A stretch of DNA of 64,000 bases from an uncultured Pseudomonadota bacterium (GCA_903927005.1 CAIYLH010000005.1:62001-126000); one strand, 5' to 3'. Shown: positions 13,998 through 23,660, counted from the stretch's first letter. Notes: generated from the sequence alone by a model not told the origin. Numbers and translations: made by a program.

Positions 13998-15121
13998 GGA
14001 TTCTTGATCGTGTCGCCCACGTGCAGTTCGCTCGCGGCGTTAAGGACCAGTCCGTAGCTCATGTCGTTGTAGGCGCGGAACACCATGAAGGTGCCGGCCT
14101 TCTCGCTCGGCAGCTGCACGCTCGGCGCGAACGGCGCGGTGAGCTCGTTCGAATGCAGGCCGTGGCGGCCGCGGTCCATGACCCGATCGCCGCGCTGCCA
14201 GATCGCCAGCACGTGGCCGGGCTCGAGGCCTTGACGCCGGCCGCGGTTGACGATGACGACGTGGTACTGGCCAATCACCGTGACGCCGTCCACCACCGAG
14301 ATGATCTGGCCGTTGACTGCTCGCGACGGTGCGTGCGGGACGAAGTCGAGCGGGATCTCAAGATTGTCGCGAACCAGTCGGTCCCCGGCGAGGGTTTCGC
14401 GCGCTGAGGTAATCAGCACCATCTTGGCGAGGGCGGTCTTGCCGGTACCCTGCGCTGCGTGCTCCAGGCGGGCGGTGCCGGTGTAGACGCCTTGGTAGCC
14501 GAGAGCCTTGCCTGATTCGGGATCCTTGAGCTTGTCGCCGACGTGCACGACGTTGAGTCGGGCGCCGGTTTCGATGCCCTGCACGCCGCGGGCGTAGAAA
14601 ATGTCGCCCATGCCGCCGATGACGCGCTGTTGGCCGAGAGCGACGATGTACGGCAGGGTCTTTTCGTCTTCGGCGGAGATTACGCTCGGCTTGGACATGA
14701 ACGCCGCGACGATCTCGAACGGGATCGTAGTAATCGCCTGGTCGAGTGGGCTTGAGTGCACCTGTGGGCTGAGGTGGACGGTGTCGCCACGTTGGGCGGC
14801 GCGCTCAAGGCGAATCTGCGGCCGGCCCTCGGCGTCGTACACCAGGCGCAGGGTGTCGCCAGGATAGATCAGATGAGGGTTCTTGATGTCCGGGTTCAGG
14901 TACCAGATTTCTGGCCAGAACCACGGTTGGGTGAGGAATTTTGAGGAGATCGCCCAGAGCGTGTCGCCGTTTTGGACGACATAGCTGGACGGTGCGCCCG
15001 GGGCAAGCGGCACCGAGGTGCTGTGGCCGGCGGATGGCGGCGGAGTATCCGCGGCGTACGCGAGTTGGCCGAGCAGGATGCCCAGAGCCCAAAAGACGAC
15101 AATTTTTCTGATATTTTTCAT
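13994..15121 (-). CDS. LysM-domain peptidoglycan-binding protein, secreted
   Basis: A 375-aa exported cell-wall-binding protein. The start at 15121 gives a clear signal peptide (MKNIRKIVVFWALGILLGQL, cleaved after AYA). A LysM domain at about residues 45-95 reads VVQNGDTLWAIS, then PHLIYPGDTL. The rest is a long family-specific region without recognised catalytic motifs. Homologues upstream of dprA and divergent from def are common in gammaproteobacteria. The frame extends upstream to 15202, but that adds a non-signal leader. The stop overlaps the start of the dprA remnant. Confidence 0.88.
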   Translation of the reverse strand: MKNIRKIVVFWALGILLGQLAYAADTPPPSAGHSTSVPLAPGAPSSYVVQNGDTLWAISSKFLTQPWFWPEIWYLNPDIKNPHLIYPGDTLRLVYDAEGRPQIRLERAAQRGDTVHLSPQVHSSPLDQAITTIPFEIVAAFMSKPSVISAEDEKTLPYIVALGQQRVIGGMGDIFYARGVQGIETGARLNVVHVGDKLKDPESGKALGYQGVYTGTARLEHAAQGTGKTALAKMVLITSARETLAGDRLVRDNLEIPLDFVPHAPSRAVNGQIISVVDGVTVIGQYHVVIVNRGRRQGLEPGHVLAIWQRGDRVMDRGRHGLHSNELTAPFAPSVQLPSEKAGTFMVFRAYNDMSYGLVLNAASELHVGDTIKNP

Positions 15122-15166
15122 GGGGTTAGATGCCCGTATCTGGGGCTGGTACAAAGTCCCATCCAG

Positions 15167-15198
15167 TTGAGACCCGATGCGGCCCGCCGCCCTATAAT
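15167..15198 (+). promoter_or_regulatory. Probable promoter of def-fmt-rsmB
   Basis: A perfect -10 hexamer TATAAT lies at 15193-15198 in the 175-bp gap between the LysM gene (-) and def (+). The best -35 is TTGAGA at 15167-15172, with a long 20-bp spacer. The -10 is strong evidence in such GC-rich DNA; the -35 is weak. A 5' leader of about 90 bases would precede def. Confidence 0.5.
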
Positions 15199-15296
15199 CC
15201 ATTCAGAACTTGGCCGGCAAGCGACATTAAGTCCAATGCCGCCGAAACATTAGCAGCATTATTGCGCCAGTTGCACGAAATACCCCACTCATAAAC

Positions 15297-15833
15297 ATGA
15301 CGCGCCTCACGATTCTTGAATATCCCGACCCGCGACTGCGGACGCGGGCTCGCCCGGTCACCCAGATCGACGCTGCGATGCAGCGCCTGATCGACGACAT
15401 GTTCGAGACCATGTACGCCGCGCCGGGCGTGGGTCTTGCGGCGCCGCAGGTGGATTTCCACCAGCGGCTGCTGGTTATCGACGCCTCCGAAAGGAACGAC
15501 GAGCCGCTGGTTTTCATCAACCCCGAGATCCTAGCTCGCGGCGAGATCTACGAGGGCGAAGAGGGCTGCCTGTCGGTGCCTGGCTATTACGCGCCCGTGT
15601 GTCGCGCCCGGACAGTGCGGGTGCGGGCTCTGGACCGGGATGGCAAGACGTTCGAAAGGGACTACGACGGCTTGCTGGCCGTCTGTGTGCAGCACGAGAT
15701 GGATCACCTCGAAGGCAAGCTGTTCGTCGACTACCTGTCGGAACTTAAGCGCACGCGGATACGCAAGAAGCTTGAGAAAGACCAGCGCCAGCGGGGCGGG
15801 TCCGGCCCCCGGCCCCACTCGCCGGCCTTGTAG
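15297..15833 (+). CDS. def: Peptide deformylase
   Basis: Removes the formyl group from the N-terminal methionine of new proteins; 178 aa, metal-dependent. All three motifs are present: GVGLAAPQV (motif 1), EEGCLSVPG with the Cys metal ligand (motif 2) and QHEMDHLEG with HExxH-type ligands (motif 3). It is the first gene of the def-fmt-rsmB run; fmt begins five bases after its stop. No strong ribosome site is seen before the ATG. Confidence 0.97.
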   Translation: MTRLTILEYPDPRLRTRARPVTQIDAAMQRLIDDMFETMYAAPGVGLAAPQVDFHQRLLVIDASERNDEPLVFINPEILARGEIYEGEEGCLSVPGYYAPVCRARTVRVRALDRDGKTFERDYDGLLAVCVQHEMDHLEGKLFVDYLSELKRTRIRKKLEKDQRQRGGSGPRPHSPAL

Positions 15834-15838
15834 CCCTC

Positions 15839-16792
15839 GTGCCGCTTACGATCGTCTACGCGGGCACACCCGAGTTCGCGGTGCCGGCGCTTGAGGCGAT
15901 CATCGCCGCAGGGCATCGGGTCGCAGCTGTCTACACCCAGCCGGATCGTCCGGCAGGCCGTGGCCGGGCCCTGACGCCATCGCCAGTCAAGCAGGCGGCG
16001 CTCCGCTCTGGCCTGCCGGTGCTGCAGCCGGCGACGCTGAAGGATCCCGCCGAGGTGGTGGCGCTGGCTGCGTTCGCACCGGATGTCATGGTCGTTGCTG
16101 CCTATGGCTTGCTGTTACCGCCCGCCATCCTGGCTGTGCCACGCCTCGGCTGCGTGAATATTCATGCCTCGCTGCTGCCGCGTTGGCGGGGCGCGGCGCC
16201 AGTCCAGCGCGCCCTGCTCGCCGCTGACCTGGCCACCGGCACGTCGATCATGCGCATGGAGGCTGGTCTGGACACGGGCCCCGTCTATGCGCACCTCCAG
16301 CTGCCGATCGGTCCGCGGGATACGGCCGCTACGTTGACCGCAGCCCTTGCCGCGCAGGGTGCCGCGCTGCTGCTGCAGGCGCTGGCCGCGCTCGAGGCCG
16401 GCACGGCGGTGGCCGTGCCGCAGCCAGCGGCGGGCGTTACCTATGCCCACAAGCTCGAAAAGCGCGAGGCGCGCTTGGATTGGGCGGAGGATGCAGTGGT
16501 ACTCGGTCGGCGCGTGCGTGCGTTCCAGCCCTGGCCGGTCGCCGAGACCGTCTGGCGCGGCGCCCCGTTGAGGGTGCACGAGGCCGAGCCACTGGCGGAG
16601 ACGGTGGGTGCGATACCCGGCACGATCATCGCGGCGGGTGCTGATGGTGTCGACGTCGCCACCGGGGGCGGCGTGCTGCGCCTTATCCGGGTACAGCAGG
16701 CGGGTCGCAATGTCGTTGCGGCGGCGGAGTTCGCGCGCAATGAATCGCGGCATGGGCCATTGATCGGACAGGTATTCGGAGGGATTTCATGA
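15839..16792 (+). CDS. fmt: Methionyl-tRNA formyltransferase
   Basis: Formylates Met-tRNAfMet using 10-formyltetrahydrofolate; 317 aa. Motifs are RPAGRGR near residue 42, the catalytic NIHASLLPRWRGAAP (Asn-His) near 105-120, and EAGLDTGPVY. A C-terminal OB-like domain that binds tRNA follows. The start codon is GTG. The stop overlaps the rsmB ATG (ATGA). It acts with def, immediately upstream. Confidence 0.97.
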   Translation: MPLTIVYAGTPEFAVPALEAIIAAGHRVAAVYTQPDRPAGRGRALTPSPVKQAALRSGLPVLQPATLKDPAEVVALAAFAPDVMVVAAYGLLLPPAILAVPRLGCVNIHASLLPRWRGAAPVQRALLAADLATGTSIMRMEAGLDTGPVYAHLQLPIGPRDTAATLTAALAAQGAALLLQALAALEAGTAVAVPQPAAGVTYAHKLEKREARLDWAEDAVVLGRRVRAFQPWPVAETVWRGAPLRVHEAEPLAETVGAIPGTIIAAGADGVDVATGGGVLRLIRVQQAGRNVVAAAEFARNESRHGPLIGQVFGGIS

Positions 16793-18114
16793 GCGACGGA
16801 TCAGGCAGTAGGGCGGCGGCAGTTAGGGCGGTCGCGGCCGTCATCGGCCGCGGCCAGTTGCTGGATGTCGCGCTCGCCGACAGCGGCGCTGAACCCGCTG
16901 ATCGCGCCTTCGTGCAGGCACTGGCGTTTGGCTCGCTGCGTTTCGGTCACCGGCTGAAGGAGGTGGCAGCGCTGCTGGCAACGCGCAAGTGGGATGCGCT
17001 GTCGCCGGAGGTGCAGGCGCTGCTGCTGGTCGGGCTGTACCAGCTCGAATATGCCGATACTGCCGCGCACGCTGCTGTTAGCGCGACGGTCGCCGCGGCG
17101 CGCCGCGTTGGCGAGGTGCCGGCCGCGGGCTTCATCAATGCTTGTCTGCGCCGCTTTCAGCGCGAGCGTGAGGCGCTGCTGGCCATGGTCGACCAGTCGG
17201 TCGGCGGCCGTACATCGCATCCGGCATGGATGGTTGATGCGATTGAGCGCGACTGGCATGACCAGGCCGAACGGATTCTGCAGGCGAACAACATTCACCC
17301 GCCGCTGACTCTGCGGGTAAATGCGCGTCGCACCACGCCCGAGGCGCTGGCAGAGGAGCTCGCCCTGGCCGGTCACGTCACCCATACCGTGCCGTTTGCG
17401 CCGAGCGCGCTTGACCTCGAAAAGCCGACCGACGTACGCGCGTTGGTGGCGTTCACCGAGGGGCGCTGCTCAGTGCAGGATGCGGCCGCCCAGCTCGCCG
17501 TGCCACTGCTTGCTGCCCGGGCTGGCATGCGTGTGCTGGATGCCTGCGCGGCGCCCGGCGGCAAGACCTGCCATTTGCTCGAGGCGGTTCCCGATCTGGC
17601 CGAAGTCGTTGCCTTGGACATCGATGCTGGTCGGGTTGACCGGATTCGCGACAACCTGGACCGACTGGGCCTGGCGGCAACCCTCCGGGTTGGCGATGCG
17701 CTTGATCCCGCCGCGACCGGCGGCGGCCTGTTCGACCGGATCCTGATCGACGCGCCGTGCTCTGGTACCGGCGTTATACGCCGGCACCCCGATATCAAGT
17801 GGCTCCGGCGCCCCCGCGACCTGACCGCGTTGGTCGAGCGCCAGCAGCGGATGCTGCAGGCGCTCTGGCCGCAGTTGGCCCCCGGCGGACGGTTGGTGTA
17901 CGCGACATGCTCGGTGCTGCGTGCCGAAAACGTGACGGTTATCCGCAAGTTCCTGGCCGCGACGCCGGAAGCGGTCGACGTGACCGAATCTGCTAGCCTT
18001 GCCGTTGCTGGGTTGCCACCGCTGCCCGCGCCGCGTGGGCCGGGGCTGGCGCTTGTGCCCGGTGTTGCGGGCACCGATGGCTTCTACTACGCGTGCCTTG
18101 AGCGCGCCGGCTGA
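16789..18114 (+). CDS. rsmB: 16S rRNA (cytosine(967)-C5)-methyltransferase RsmB
   Basis: SAM-dependent m5C967 methyltransferase of 16S rRNA; 441 aa. An N-terminal NusB-like RNA-binding domain (about 1-140) is followed by the Rossmann methyltransferase domain with ACAAPGGKTCHLLE, DAPCSGTGVIRRHPD (the conserved Cys of motif IV) and YATCSV (the catalytic Cys of motif VI). GGAGG precedes the ATG at good spacing, inside the end of fmt. Confidence 0.96.
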   Translation: MSDGSGSRAAAVRAVAAVIGRGQLLDVALADSGAEPADRAFVQALAFGSLRFGHRLKEVAALLATRKWDALSPEVQALLLVGLYQLEYADTAAHAAVSATVAAARRVGEVPAAGFINACLRRFQREREALLAMVDQSVGGRTSHPAWMVDAIERDWHDQAERILQANNIHPPLTLRVNARRTTPEALAEELALAGHVTHTVPFAPSALDLEKPTDVRALVAFTEGRCSVQDAAAQLAVPLLAARAGMRVLDACAAPGGKTCHLLEAVPDLAEVVALDIDAGRVDRIRDNLDRLGLAATLRVGDALDPAATGGGLFDRILIDAPCSGTGVIRRHPDIKWLRRPRDLTALVERQQRMLQALWPQLAPGGRLVYATCSVLRAENVTVIRKFLAATPEAVDVTESASLAVAGLPPLPAPRGPGLALVPGVAGTDGFYYACLERAG

Positions 18115-18149
18115 TAGCTGCACCTGACGGAATCTGCTGCTCACTCGCC

Positions 18150-18764
18150 ATGAAAGGAAATACCGCTGCCCTGATCTGCTTCCGCGTCGCTGCCTGGCGC
18201 CGCGGTGTGCTGCTTGCGTTGCTCCTGCTGGCGGCACTCTGTGTTCGTGCAGGCGAAGCTACGCTTGAGGATGGCGCTCGGTTCGATGTGCGCTCTGCTT
18301 TTCTTGAACCAGCCGAGCGTGTCTACCAGTTGAACGCCACCCTCGATCTGGCGCTATCGCGAAATGCGCAGGGGGCGATTCGCGATGGCGTCCCGGTCGT
18401 CCTCGAGCTTGATCTGGGCGTCAACCGCAAGCGACGCTACCTGCCCGACGAGAAGGTGGCCGCGTTGGCGCAGCGCTGGCAGCTGCATTATCACGCGCTG
18501 TCGGAGCGCTATATCGTCAACAACCTCAACAGTGGGCAGCAGGCGTCATATCTGTCGCTGTCTGCGGCGCTGGCGGCGCTTTCCGAAGTGCGCGGCCTGC
18601 CGGTCATCGACGAGGCGTTGATCGACAAGGCCGACCACTACGAGGCGTCGATGCGCGTGCAGTCGACGATCGAGGGCGGCTTGCCGAGCGCGCTACGGAC
18701 GATGATGTTCTGGATGGACTGGAAGCGCACGACGGACTGGTATACCTGGACCTTGCCGCCGTGA
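18150..18764 (+). CDS. DUF4390 protein, predicted exported
   Basis: A 204-aa protein of the DUF4390 family, which sits between rsmB and ntrY in many gamma- and betaproteobacteria; function unknown. A basic N-terminus and a hydrophobic segment (residues 15-31) form a signal peptide or anchor, ending near LCVRA. The mature part is predicted to be beta-rich and ends in a Trp-rich segment (MMFWMDWKRTTDWYTWTLPP). The stop overlaps the ntrY GTG start (GTGA), so it may serve the NtrY sensor at the membrane. That link is inferred only from conserved position. Confidence 0.82.
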   Translation: MKGNTAALICFRVAAWRRGVLLALLLLAALCVRAGEATLEDGARFDVRSAFLEPAERVYQLNATLDLALSRNAQGAIRDGVPVVLELDLGVNRKRRYLPDEKVAALAQRWQLHYHALSERYIVNNLNSGQQASYLSLSAALAALSEVRGLPVIDEALIDKADHYEASMRVQSTIEGGLPSALRTMMFWMDWKRTTDWYTWTLPP

Positions 18765-21052
18765 CCGCTCCAGAGTCGGTCCCGTCCACCGCCCCCGTTT
18801 CGCCACCGCGCTGGCGGCGGGTTGTGGTGACGGTGCTGACGATCCTCGGCGCGCTGGCCAGCGTCGCTTCGCTGGTGCTGCTCGCCATCACCGCACAGGA
18901 TGCAACCCGTTTCAACGACCTGCAGCCCTGGCTGCTGGTCGTCAACCTGCTTGGCGTGCTGGTGCTGCTGTGGTTGATCGGCCGCAAGCTTTACGAGCTC
19001 GCACGCGATTGGCGCCTGGGGGTCCCCGGCTCGCGCATGAAGGCGCGCGCCGTGCTGATGTCGAGCGCGCTGGCGCTTGCCCCGATTCTTGTTGTGTACA
19101 TGTTTTCCGTGAGCGCGATCGGTCGAGGTATCGACAGCTGGTTCGACGTCAACGTCGGGCGCGGCCTCGACGATGCGCTGGCGTTGTCGCGCGCGGCTCT
19201 TAGCCTGCGCGTGCGCGAGTTCTCCAATCGCACGCGCAGCGTTGCTGAGGAGTTGCGTACGGCGCGCGACTTCGAACTAATCTCCCAGCTTGACCGCCTG
19301 CGTCGCTTCGCGGGCGCGTCAGAGCTGCTGGTGGTGGGCGATCACGGTCACATCGTCGCTGCGAGCACCGACTTCACCGTGCAGTTGCTGCCGTCACTGC
19401 CTGCCGAGGAGGTGCTGATCGAGGCGCGTCATCGCCGCAGTTACGTCAGCCTCGATCCGAGCCCGGCGGGCGGCTACCGCGTGACCACGGCGACGGTGCT
19501 GGCCGACAGCTCGACCGGCGAGTCGCGTGTGCTGGTTGCGGGCTATCAGGTTCCCGAGCAGCTCGGCGTGCTGGCCGACGGCGTGCAGGCCGCATACTCG
19601 CAGTACGCGCTGCGTATCTATCAGCGGCCATTTCTAAAGTCGACCTTCACTTTGACGCTGACGCTGGTGCTGTTGTTATCGGCGCTGGCTGCCGTCTACG
19701 GCGCGTTCTTCTGGTCGACGCGGCTGGTCAAACCTGTGCAGGATCTTATCGCGGGCACGCGTGCAGTCGGCAAGGGCGATCTGAACCTGCGCCTTACGTT
19801 GCCCTCGCACGACGAAATGGGCTTTCTCGTGCATTCGTTCAACGACATGACCAAGCGGCTAGGTCGGGCGCGCGCCGACGCGGAGAGCAGTCGCGCCGCG
19901 GTCGAGCAGGAGCGCGCTAGTCTCGCGGTGATACTCGCGCGCCTGTCTACTGGCGTGATTTCGGTCGAAGCAGACCTGCGGTTACGCACGGCCAATCCGG
20001 CCGCCTCGAACATCCTCGGCGTAGATCTCGAAGTTGCGGTTGGTCGACCGCTTGCGGAGCTTGCACGTGGTGAGGCCCTGCTGGAGCAGTTCCTCACCGC
20101 CTGCCGCCGCCATCTGGACGCTGGCCAGACTGAATGGCGCGAACAGCTGCAGTTCAAGACTGACAGCGGTCGACGTGAGCTGATGGTGGCGTGTACTGCG
20201 CTGCCGGCTGATGATCTTGCGCCGTCAGGTCTGGTGCTGGTATTTGATGACATCTCGACGCTGTTGCGCGCGCAGCGCGACGCGGCGTGGGGCGAAGTTG
20301 CGCGTCGACTGGCGCACGAGATCAAGAATCCGTTGACGCCGATCCAGCTTTCTGCGGAGCGAATGCGGCGTCGGCTGTTGGGCCAGATGAACCCGAAGGA
20401 CGCAGAAATTCTGGAGCGCGGCACGCACACGATCATCCAGCAGGTCGAGGCGATGAAGCAGATGGTGAACGCGTTCTCCGAGTACGCGCGGGCGCCCTCC
20501 ATGGAGCTGGTCGATTTCGATCTCAACCAGCTCGTCACCGAGGTTGCCGAGCTGTACCGCGCGCAAAGTGGCGTGGGCGGCGGAGCCACAGCGATCTCGG
20601 TGCGACTTAACCTCGACCCGACGCTGGGGTTGGTCGAGGCCGACCGCGGCCGCGTTCGCCAGATCCTGAATAACCTGCTGACCAATGCGTTCGAGGCACT
20701 GGAAGGTCACGCTGATGCCGTCGTGATTGTCGAGACGCGGCGCACCGTTATGGGCGACCATCCCGTGCTGGATCTGGTCGTGTCCGACAACGGTCTGGGC
20801 TTCCAGCATGAGATCATCAGTCAGGTATTCGATCCGTACGTCACGAGCAAGCCCAAGGGCACCGGCCTTGGGCTTGCGATCGTCAAGAAAATCGTTGAGG
20901 AGCACGGTGGCCGCATAGAGGCGGACAATTCACCGGATGGCGGTGCCCGTATCCGGGTGCTACTGCCGCTCGACGACGCCGCACGTGACATGCTGGCGAG
21001 TACGATGCCCCGAGATGTCCGTAGAACCGAGCTGAGGAGAGAGCGTGCATGA
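18761..21052 (+). CDS. ntrY: NtrY-type sensor histidine kinase
   Basis: Inner-membrane histidine kinase of 763 aa, partner of NtrX; the family responds to nitrogen or redox state. Three N-terminal TM segments fall within the first 120 residues. A periplasmic loop and a further TM at about 290-315 (TLTLTLVLLLSALAAVYGAF) follow. Next come HAMP (about 320-370), PAS (about 385-490), HisKA with the phospho-His in RLAHEIKNPLTP near residue 525, and HATPase_c with DNGLGF and GTGLGLAIVKKIV. The order matches NtrY. It is linked by four-base overlaps to DUF4390 and ntrX. Confidence 0.9.
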   Translation: MTAPESVPSTAPVSPPRWRRVVVTVLTILGALASVASLVLLAITAQDATRFNDLQPWLLVVNLLGVLVLLWLIGRKLYELARDWRLGVPGSRMKARAVLMSSALALAPILVVYMFSVSAIGRGIDSWFDVNVGRGLDDALALSRAALSLRVREFSNRTRSVAEELRTARDFELISQLDRLRRFAGASELLVVGDHGHIVAASTDFTVQLLPSLPAEEVLIEARHRRSYVSLDPSPAGGYRVTTATVLADSSTGESRVLVAGYQVPEQLGVLADGVQAAYSQYALRIYQRPFLKSTFTLTLTLVLLLSALAAVYGAFFWSTRLVKPVQDLIAGTRAVGKGDLNLRLTLPSHDEMGFLVHSFNDMTKRLGRARADAESSRAAVEQERASLAVILARLSTGVISVEADLRLRTANPAASNILGVDLEVAVGRPLAELARGEALLEQFLTACRRHLDAGQTEWREQLQFKTDSGRRELMVACTALPADDLAPSGLVLVFDDISTLLRAQRDAAWGEVARRLAHEIKNPLTPIQLSAERMRRRLLGQMNPKDAEILERGTHTIIQQVEAMKQMVNAFSEYARAPSMELVDFDLNQLVTEVAELYRAQSGVGGGATAISVRLNLDPTLGLVEADRGRVRQILNNLLTNAFEALEGHADAVVIVETRRTVMGDHPVLDLVVSDNGLGFQHEIISQVFDPYVTSKPKGTGLGLAIVKKIVEEHGGRIEADNSPDGGARIRVLLPLDDAARDMLASTMPRDVRRTELRRERA

Positions 21053-22413
21053 GCGCCCCACGCATACTGGTCGTTGACGACGAATCCGATATCCGCAGTA
21101 CCCTCAAGGAGGTGCTCGGTGACGAGGGATACGACGTAGACGTTGCGGCTGATGCCGTTCAGGCCCGCGGCGCGCGCGCGCGTCACGAGCCGGATCTCGT
21201 GCTGCTCGACATCTGGATGCCCGATACCGACGGCATCACTCTGCTGCGCGAGTGGGCGAGTCAGGGCGCGCTCACCTGTCCGGTGGTCATGATGTCCGGC
21301 CACGGCACGGTCGAGACTGCTGTCGAGGCAACCCGCCTCGGGGCGTTCGACTTCATCGAAAAGCCGCTCTCGCTGGCGAAGCTGCTGCGCACGGTCGAGC
21401 GAGCGCTCGAGTCCGGCCGTCGCAAGCGCTTCGCCGCTCGAGCGCTGGTTCCGCCGCTAGTGGCCCCGGTCGGCAAGAGTCGTCTGATGCAGCAGCTGCG
21501 CGAGCAGATCCAGCAGATCGCCTCGCGCGACACTTCCGTGCTGCTGGTCGGCGAGACCGGCACCGGCCGAGAGGCATTTGCGCGCTACCTTCACTCGCTA
21601 GGCCCGAGTGCCGATCGGCCGTTCGTCGTGGTTGCCGGAGGCACGCTCGACGAGCAGGGTGCTGCTGCGCGTCTGCGCGGCAGCGAGCGCGGCGGCGTCG
21701 TGACACCTGGGCTGTACGAGCAGGCGCAGGGCGGCGCCCTGTATCTCGCTGGGCTTGAGGATTTTTCACCTTCGGTGCAGCGAATGCTCGCGGCTGACCT
21801 CGAAGCCGGCTCCTATACGCGGGTCGACGGCAGCCAGTCGCAGCCACTGCATGCTCGCCTGATCAGTGGTGCGCAGCCTGGCCTTGAATTGCGCACTGAC
21901 CCGGAGCCGTTCCGCCGTGATCTGTTCGCACATCTGAATCTCGTCACACTGAAGGTGCCGCCGCTGCGTGATTACGCCGAGGACGTGCCGGATCTGCTAC
22001 GCCACTACGTCGACCGACTCGTCGACGAGGAGCGGCTGACGTTCCGGCGGTTTGGTGTCGCGGCGCAAAATCGGCTGCGCAACTATCCGTGGCCGGGCAA
22101 CATGAGCGAGCTGAAGAACCTCGCCCACCGACTGTTGCTGCTCGGGGGTGACGAGGAGATCCGGCTCGAGGAGATCGAGCGGGAGCTGGCGACCCACCTC
22201 AAGCGGGATGAGCCACTGGTCAAACAGGACCTACTGGCGTTGCCGCTGCGGGAGGCGCGCGAGGCATTCGAGCGTGCCTATCTGCAGCAGCAGCTCCTGC
22301 TGTGCAACGGCAAGGTCGGCCAGCTCGCCAAGCGTGTTGGTATGGAACGTACACATCTTTATCGCAAGTTGCGCTCACTGGGCGTGGACTTCCGTCACGG
22401 CACTGACGATTGA
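21049..22413 (+). CDS. ntrX: NtrX-type response regulator with degenerate AAA+ domain
   Basis: Response regulator of 454 aa. The receiver domain is intact (D10, D11, phospho-acceptor D54, K105). The central domain is placed like a sigma-54 AAA+ ATPase, but Walker A is GETGTGRE with Arg174 for the essential Lys. The GAFTGA sigma-54 loop is replaced by GGVVTPG near 215-221, and Walker B reads LYLAGLEDF without the DE pair. The Fis-type helix-turn-helix at the C-terminus is intact. It should bind DNA but probably neither hydrolyses ATP nor activates sigma-54, as reported for some NtrX proteins that work with sigma-70. The ATG overlaps the ntrY stop and follows a good GAGGAG. Confidence 0.88.
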   Translation: MSAPRILVVDDESDIRSTLKEVLGDEGYDVDVAADAVQARGARARHEPDLVLLDIWMPDTDGITLLREWASQGALTCPVVMMSGHGTVETAVEATRLGAFDFIEKPLSLAKLLRTVERALESGRRKRFAARALVPPLVAPVGKSRLMQQLREQIQQIASRDTSVLLVGETGTGREAFARYLHSLGPSADRPFVVVAGGTLDEQGAAARLRGSERGGVVTPGLYEQAQGGALYLAGLEDFSPSVQRMLAADLEAGSYTRVDGSQSQPLHARLISGAQPGLELRTDPEPFRRDLFAHLNLVTLKVPPLRDYAEDVPDLLRHYVDRLVDEERLTFRRFGVAAQNRLRNYPWPGNMSELKNLAHRLLLLGGDEEIRLEEIERELATHLKRDEPLVKQDLLALPLREAREAFERAYLQQQLLLCNGKVGQLAKRVGMERTHLYRKLRSLGVDFRHGTDD

Positions 22414-23657
22414 ATGCTGCCGTGGCGGCGCCGCGGGCCAGGCCCGCGGCCGTCGCTTTCATTCTGCTCGCGGTGGTGCTGGACTCGCTCGCCTTCGGCA
22501 TCGTCGTGCCCGTGCTCCCCAAGCTGATAGAACAGTTCCAGCACGGCAACACGGCGCTTGCCGCGAAGACTTACGGCGTGTTCGCCACTGCCTGGGCGCT
22601 GATGCAGTTTCTGTTTTCGCCGCTGCTGGGCGTGCTGTCGGATCAGCACGGCCGACGCCGGGTACTGCTGATCTCGTTGACCGGGCTCGGCCTCGACTAC
22701 GTGCTGATGGCGCTGGCGCCCAACCTGGCGTGGCTGTTTGTCGGTCGCGTGCTTTCCGGCATCACCGCTGCAACCTACGCCACCGCAGCGGCTTACATCG
22801 CCGACATCACACCGCCCGAGAAGCGAGCGGCCTCGTTCGGTTACGTCGGTGCTGCGTGGGGGCTCGGCTTCGTGGTTGGGCCGGCGCTTGGTGGGCTACT
22901 CGGCTCGGTCGATCCGCGTCTGCCGTTCTGGGCGGCCGCGGCGCTGACCCTGGCCAATGCCTGCTACGGCTGGATGGTGCTGCCTGAGTCACTGCCGGTC
23001 GAGTTGCGCACGCGCTTCAGTTGGATGCGTGCGAATCCTCTGGGCGCGCTGATCCTGATTCGGGCACGCAAAGGCCTGGCGGGCCTGTGCACGATGCAGG
23101 TACTGCGCAGGCTCGCGCATTACTCGCTGCCCAGTGTGTTCGTACTGTACGCGAGCTATCGCTACGGCTGGGACTTGATGCGAATAGGCCTGACCCTGGC
23201 GTTCATCGGCGTCTGCACCGCGATCGTGCAGGGCATATTGGTCGGGCCCGCCGTGCGCAGGCTCGGCGAGCGCCGCGCCGCGCTGGTCGGGCTCGCCTGC
23301 GAGACGATCAGCTATGCCACGTATGCGCTCGCGCCCAGCGGCGCGCTATTTCTGTGTGCGATTCCGTTTGGTGCTGCGGCGGGGCTGTACGGGGCGGCGG
23401 CGGACTCATTGTTGAGCAAGCGCGTTTCGGTCAGCGAGCAAGGTCAACTGCAGGGTGCGGTCGCGAGCCTGATGGGGCTTGTTGGCCTGATCGGCCCGGG
23501 ACTTTTCACCTTCTCGTTCGCCCGGGCAATTTCACCGGCCGCGGGCCACGCGGTAACGTTACCCGGCGCGCCGTTTCTGGTCGCGGCGCTGATGACGGCG
23601 GCGTCGCTGTCGATTGCGCTGAAAGTCGCCCGACCGCTGCCTGCCGTTGTGGTGTGA
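22410..23657 (+). CDS. MFS transporter, TetA-like drug:proton antiporter family
   Basis: A 12-TM major facilitator of about 415 aa resembling the TetA(A/C)-type DHA1 subgroup. The N-terminal AVVLDSLAFGIVVPVLP and motif A GVLSDQHGRRRVL are seen, as is motif C-like GFVVGPALGGLLG. The frame starts at a TTG that overlaps the ntrX stop; a GTG four codons later is an alternative, and neither has a strong ribosome site. Many such chromosomal proteins do not confer tetracycline resistance, so the substrate is left open. It is convergent with the SPOR gene, with a three-base gap. Confidence 0.85.
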   Translation: MNAAVAAPRARPAAVAFILLAVVLDSLAFGIVVPVLPKLIEQFQHGNTALAAKTYGVFATAWALMQFLFSPLLGVLSDQHGRRRVLLISLTGLGLDYVLMALAPNLAWLFVGRVLSGITAATYATAAAYIADITPPEKRAASFGYVGAAWGLGFVVGPALGGLLGSVDPRLPFWAAAALTLANACYGWMVLPESLPVELRTRFSWMRANPLGALILIRARKGLAGLCTMQVLRRLAHYSLPSVFVLYASYRYGWDLMRIGLTLAFIGVCTAIVQGILVGPAVRRLGERRAALVGLACETISYATYALAPSGALFLCAIPFGAAAGLYGAAADSLLSKRVSVSEQGQLQGAVASLMGLVGLIGPGLFTFSFARAISPAAGHAVTLPGAPFLVAALMTAASLSIALKVARPLPAVVV

Positions 23658-23660
23658 GCG

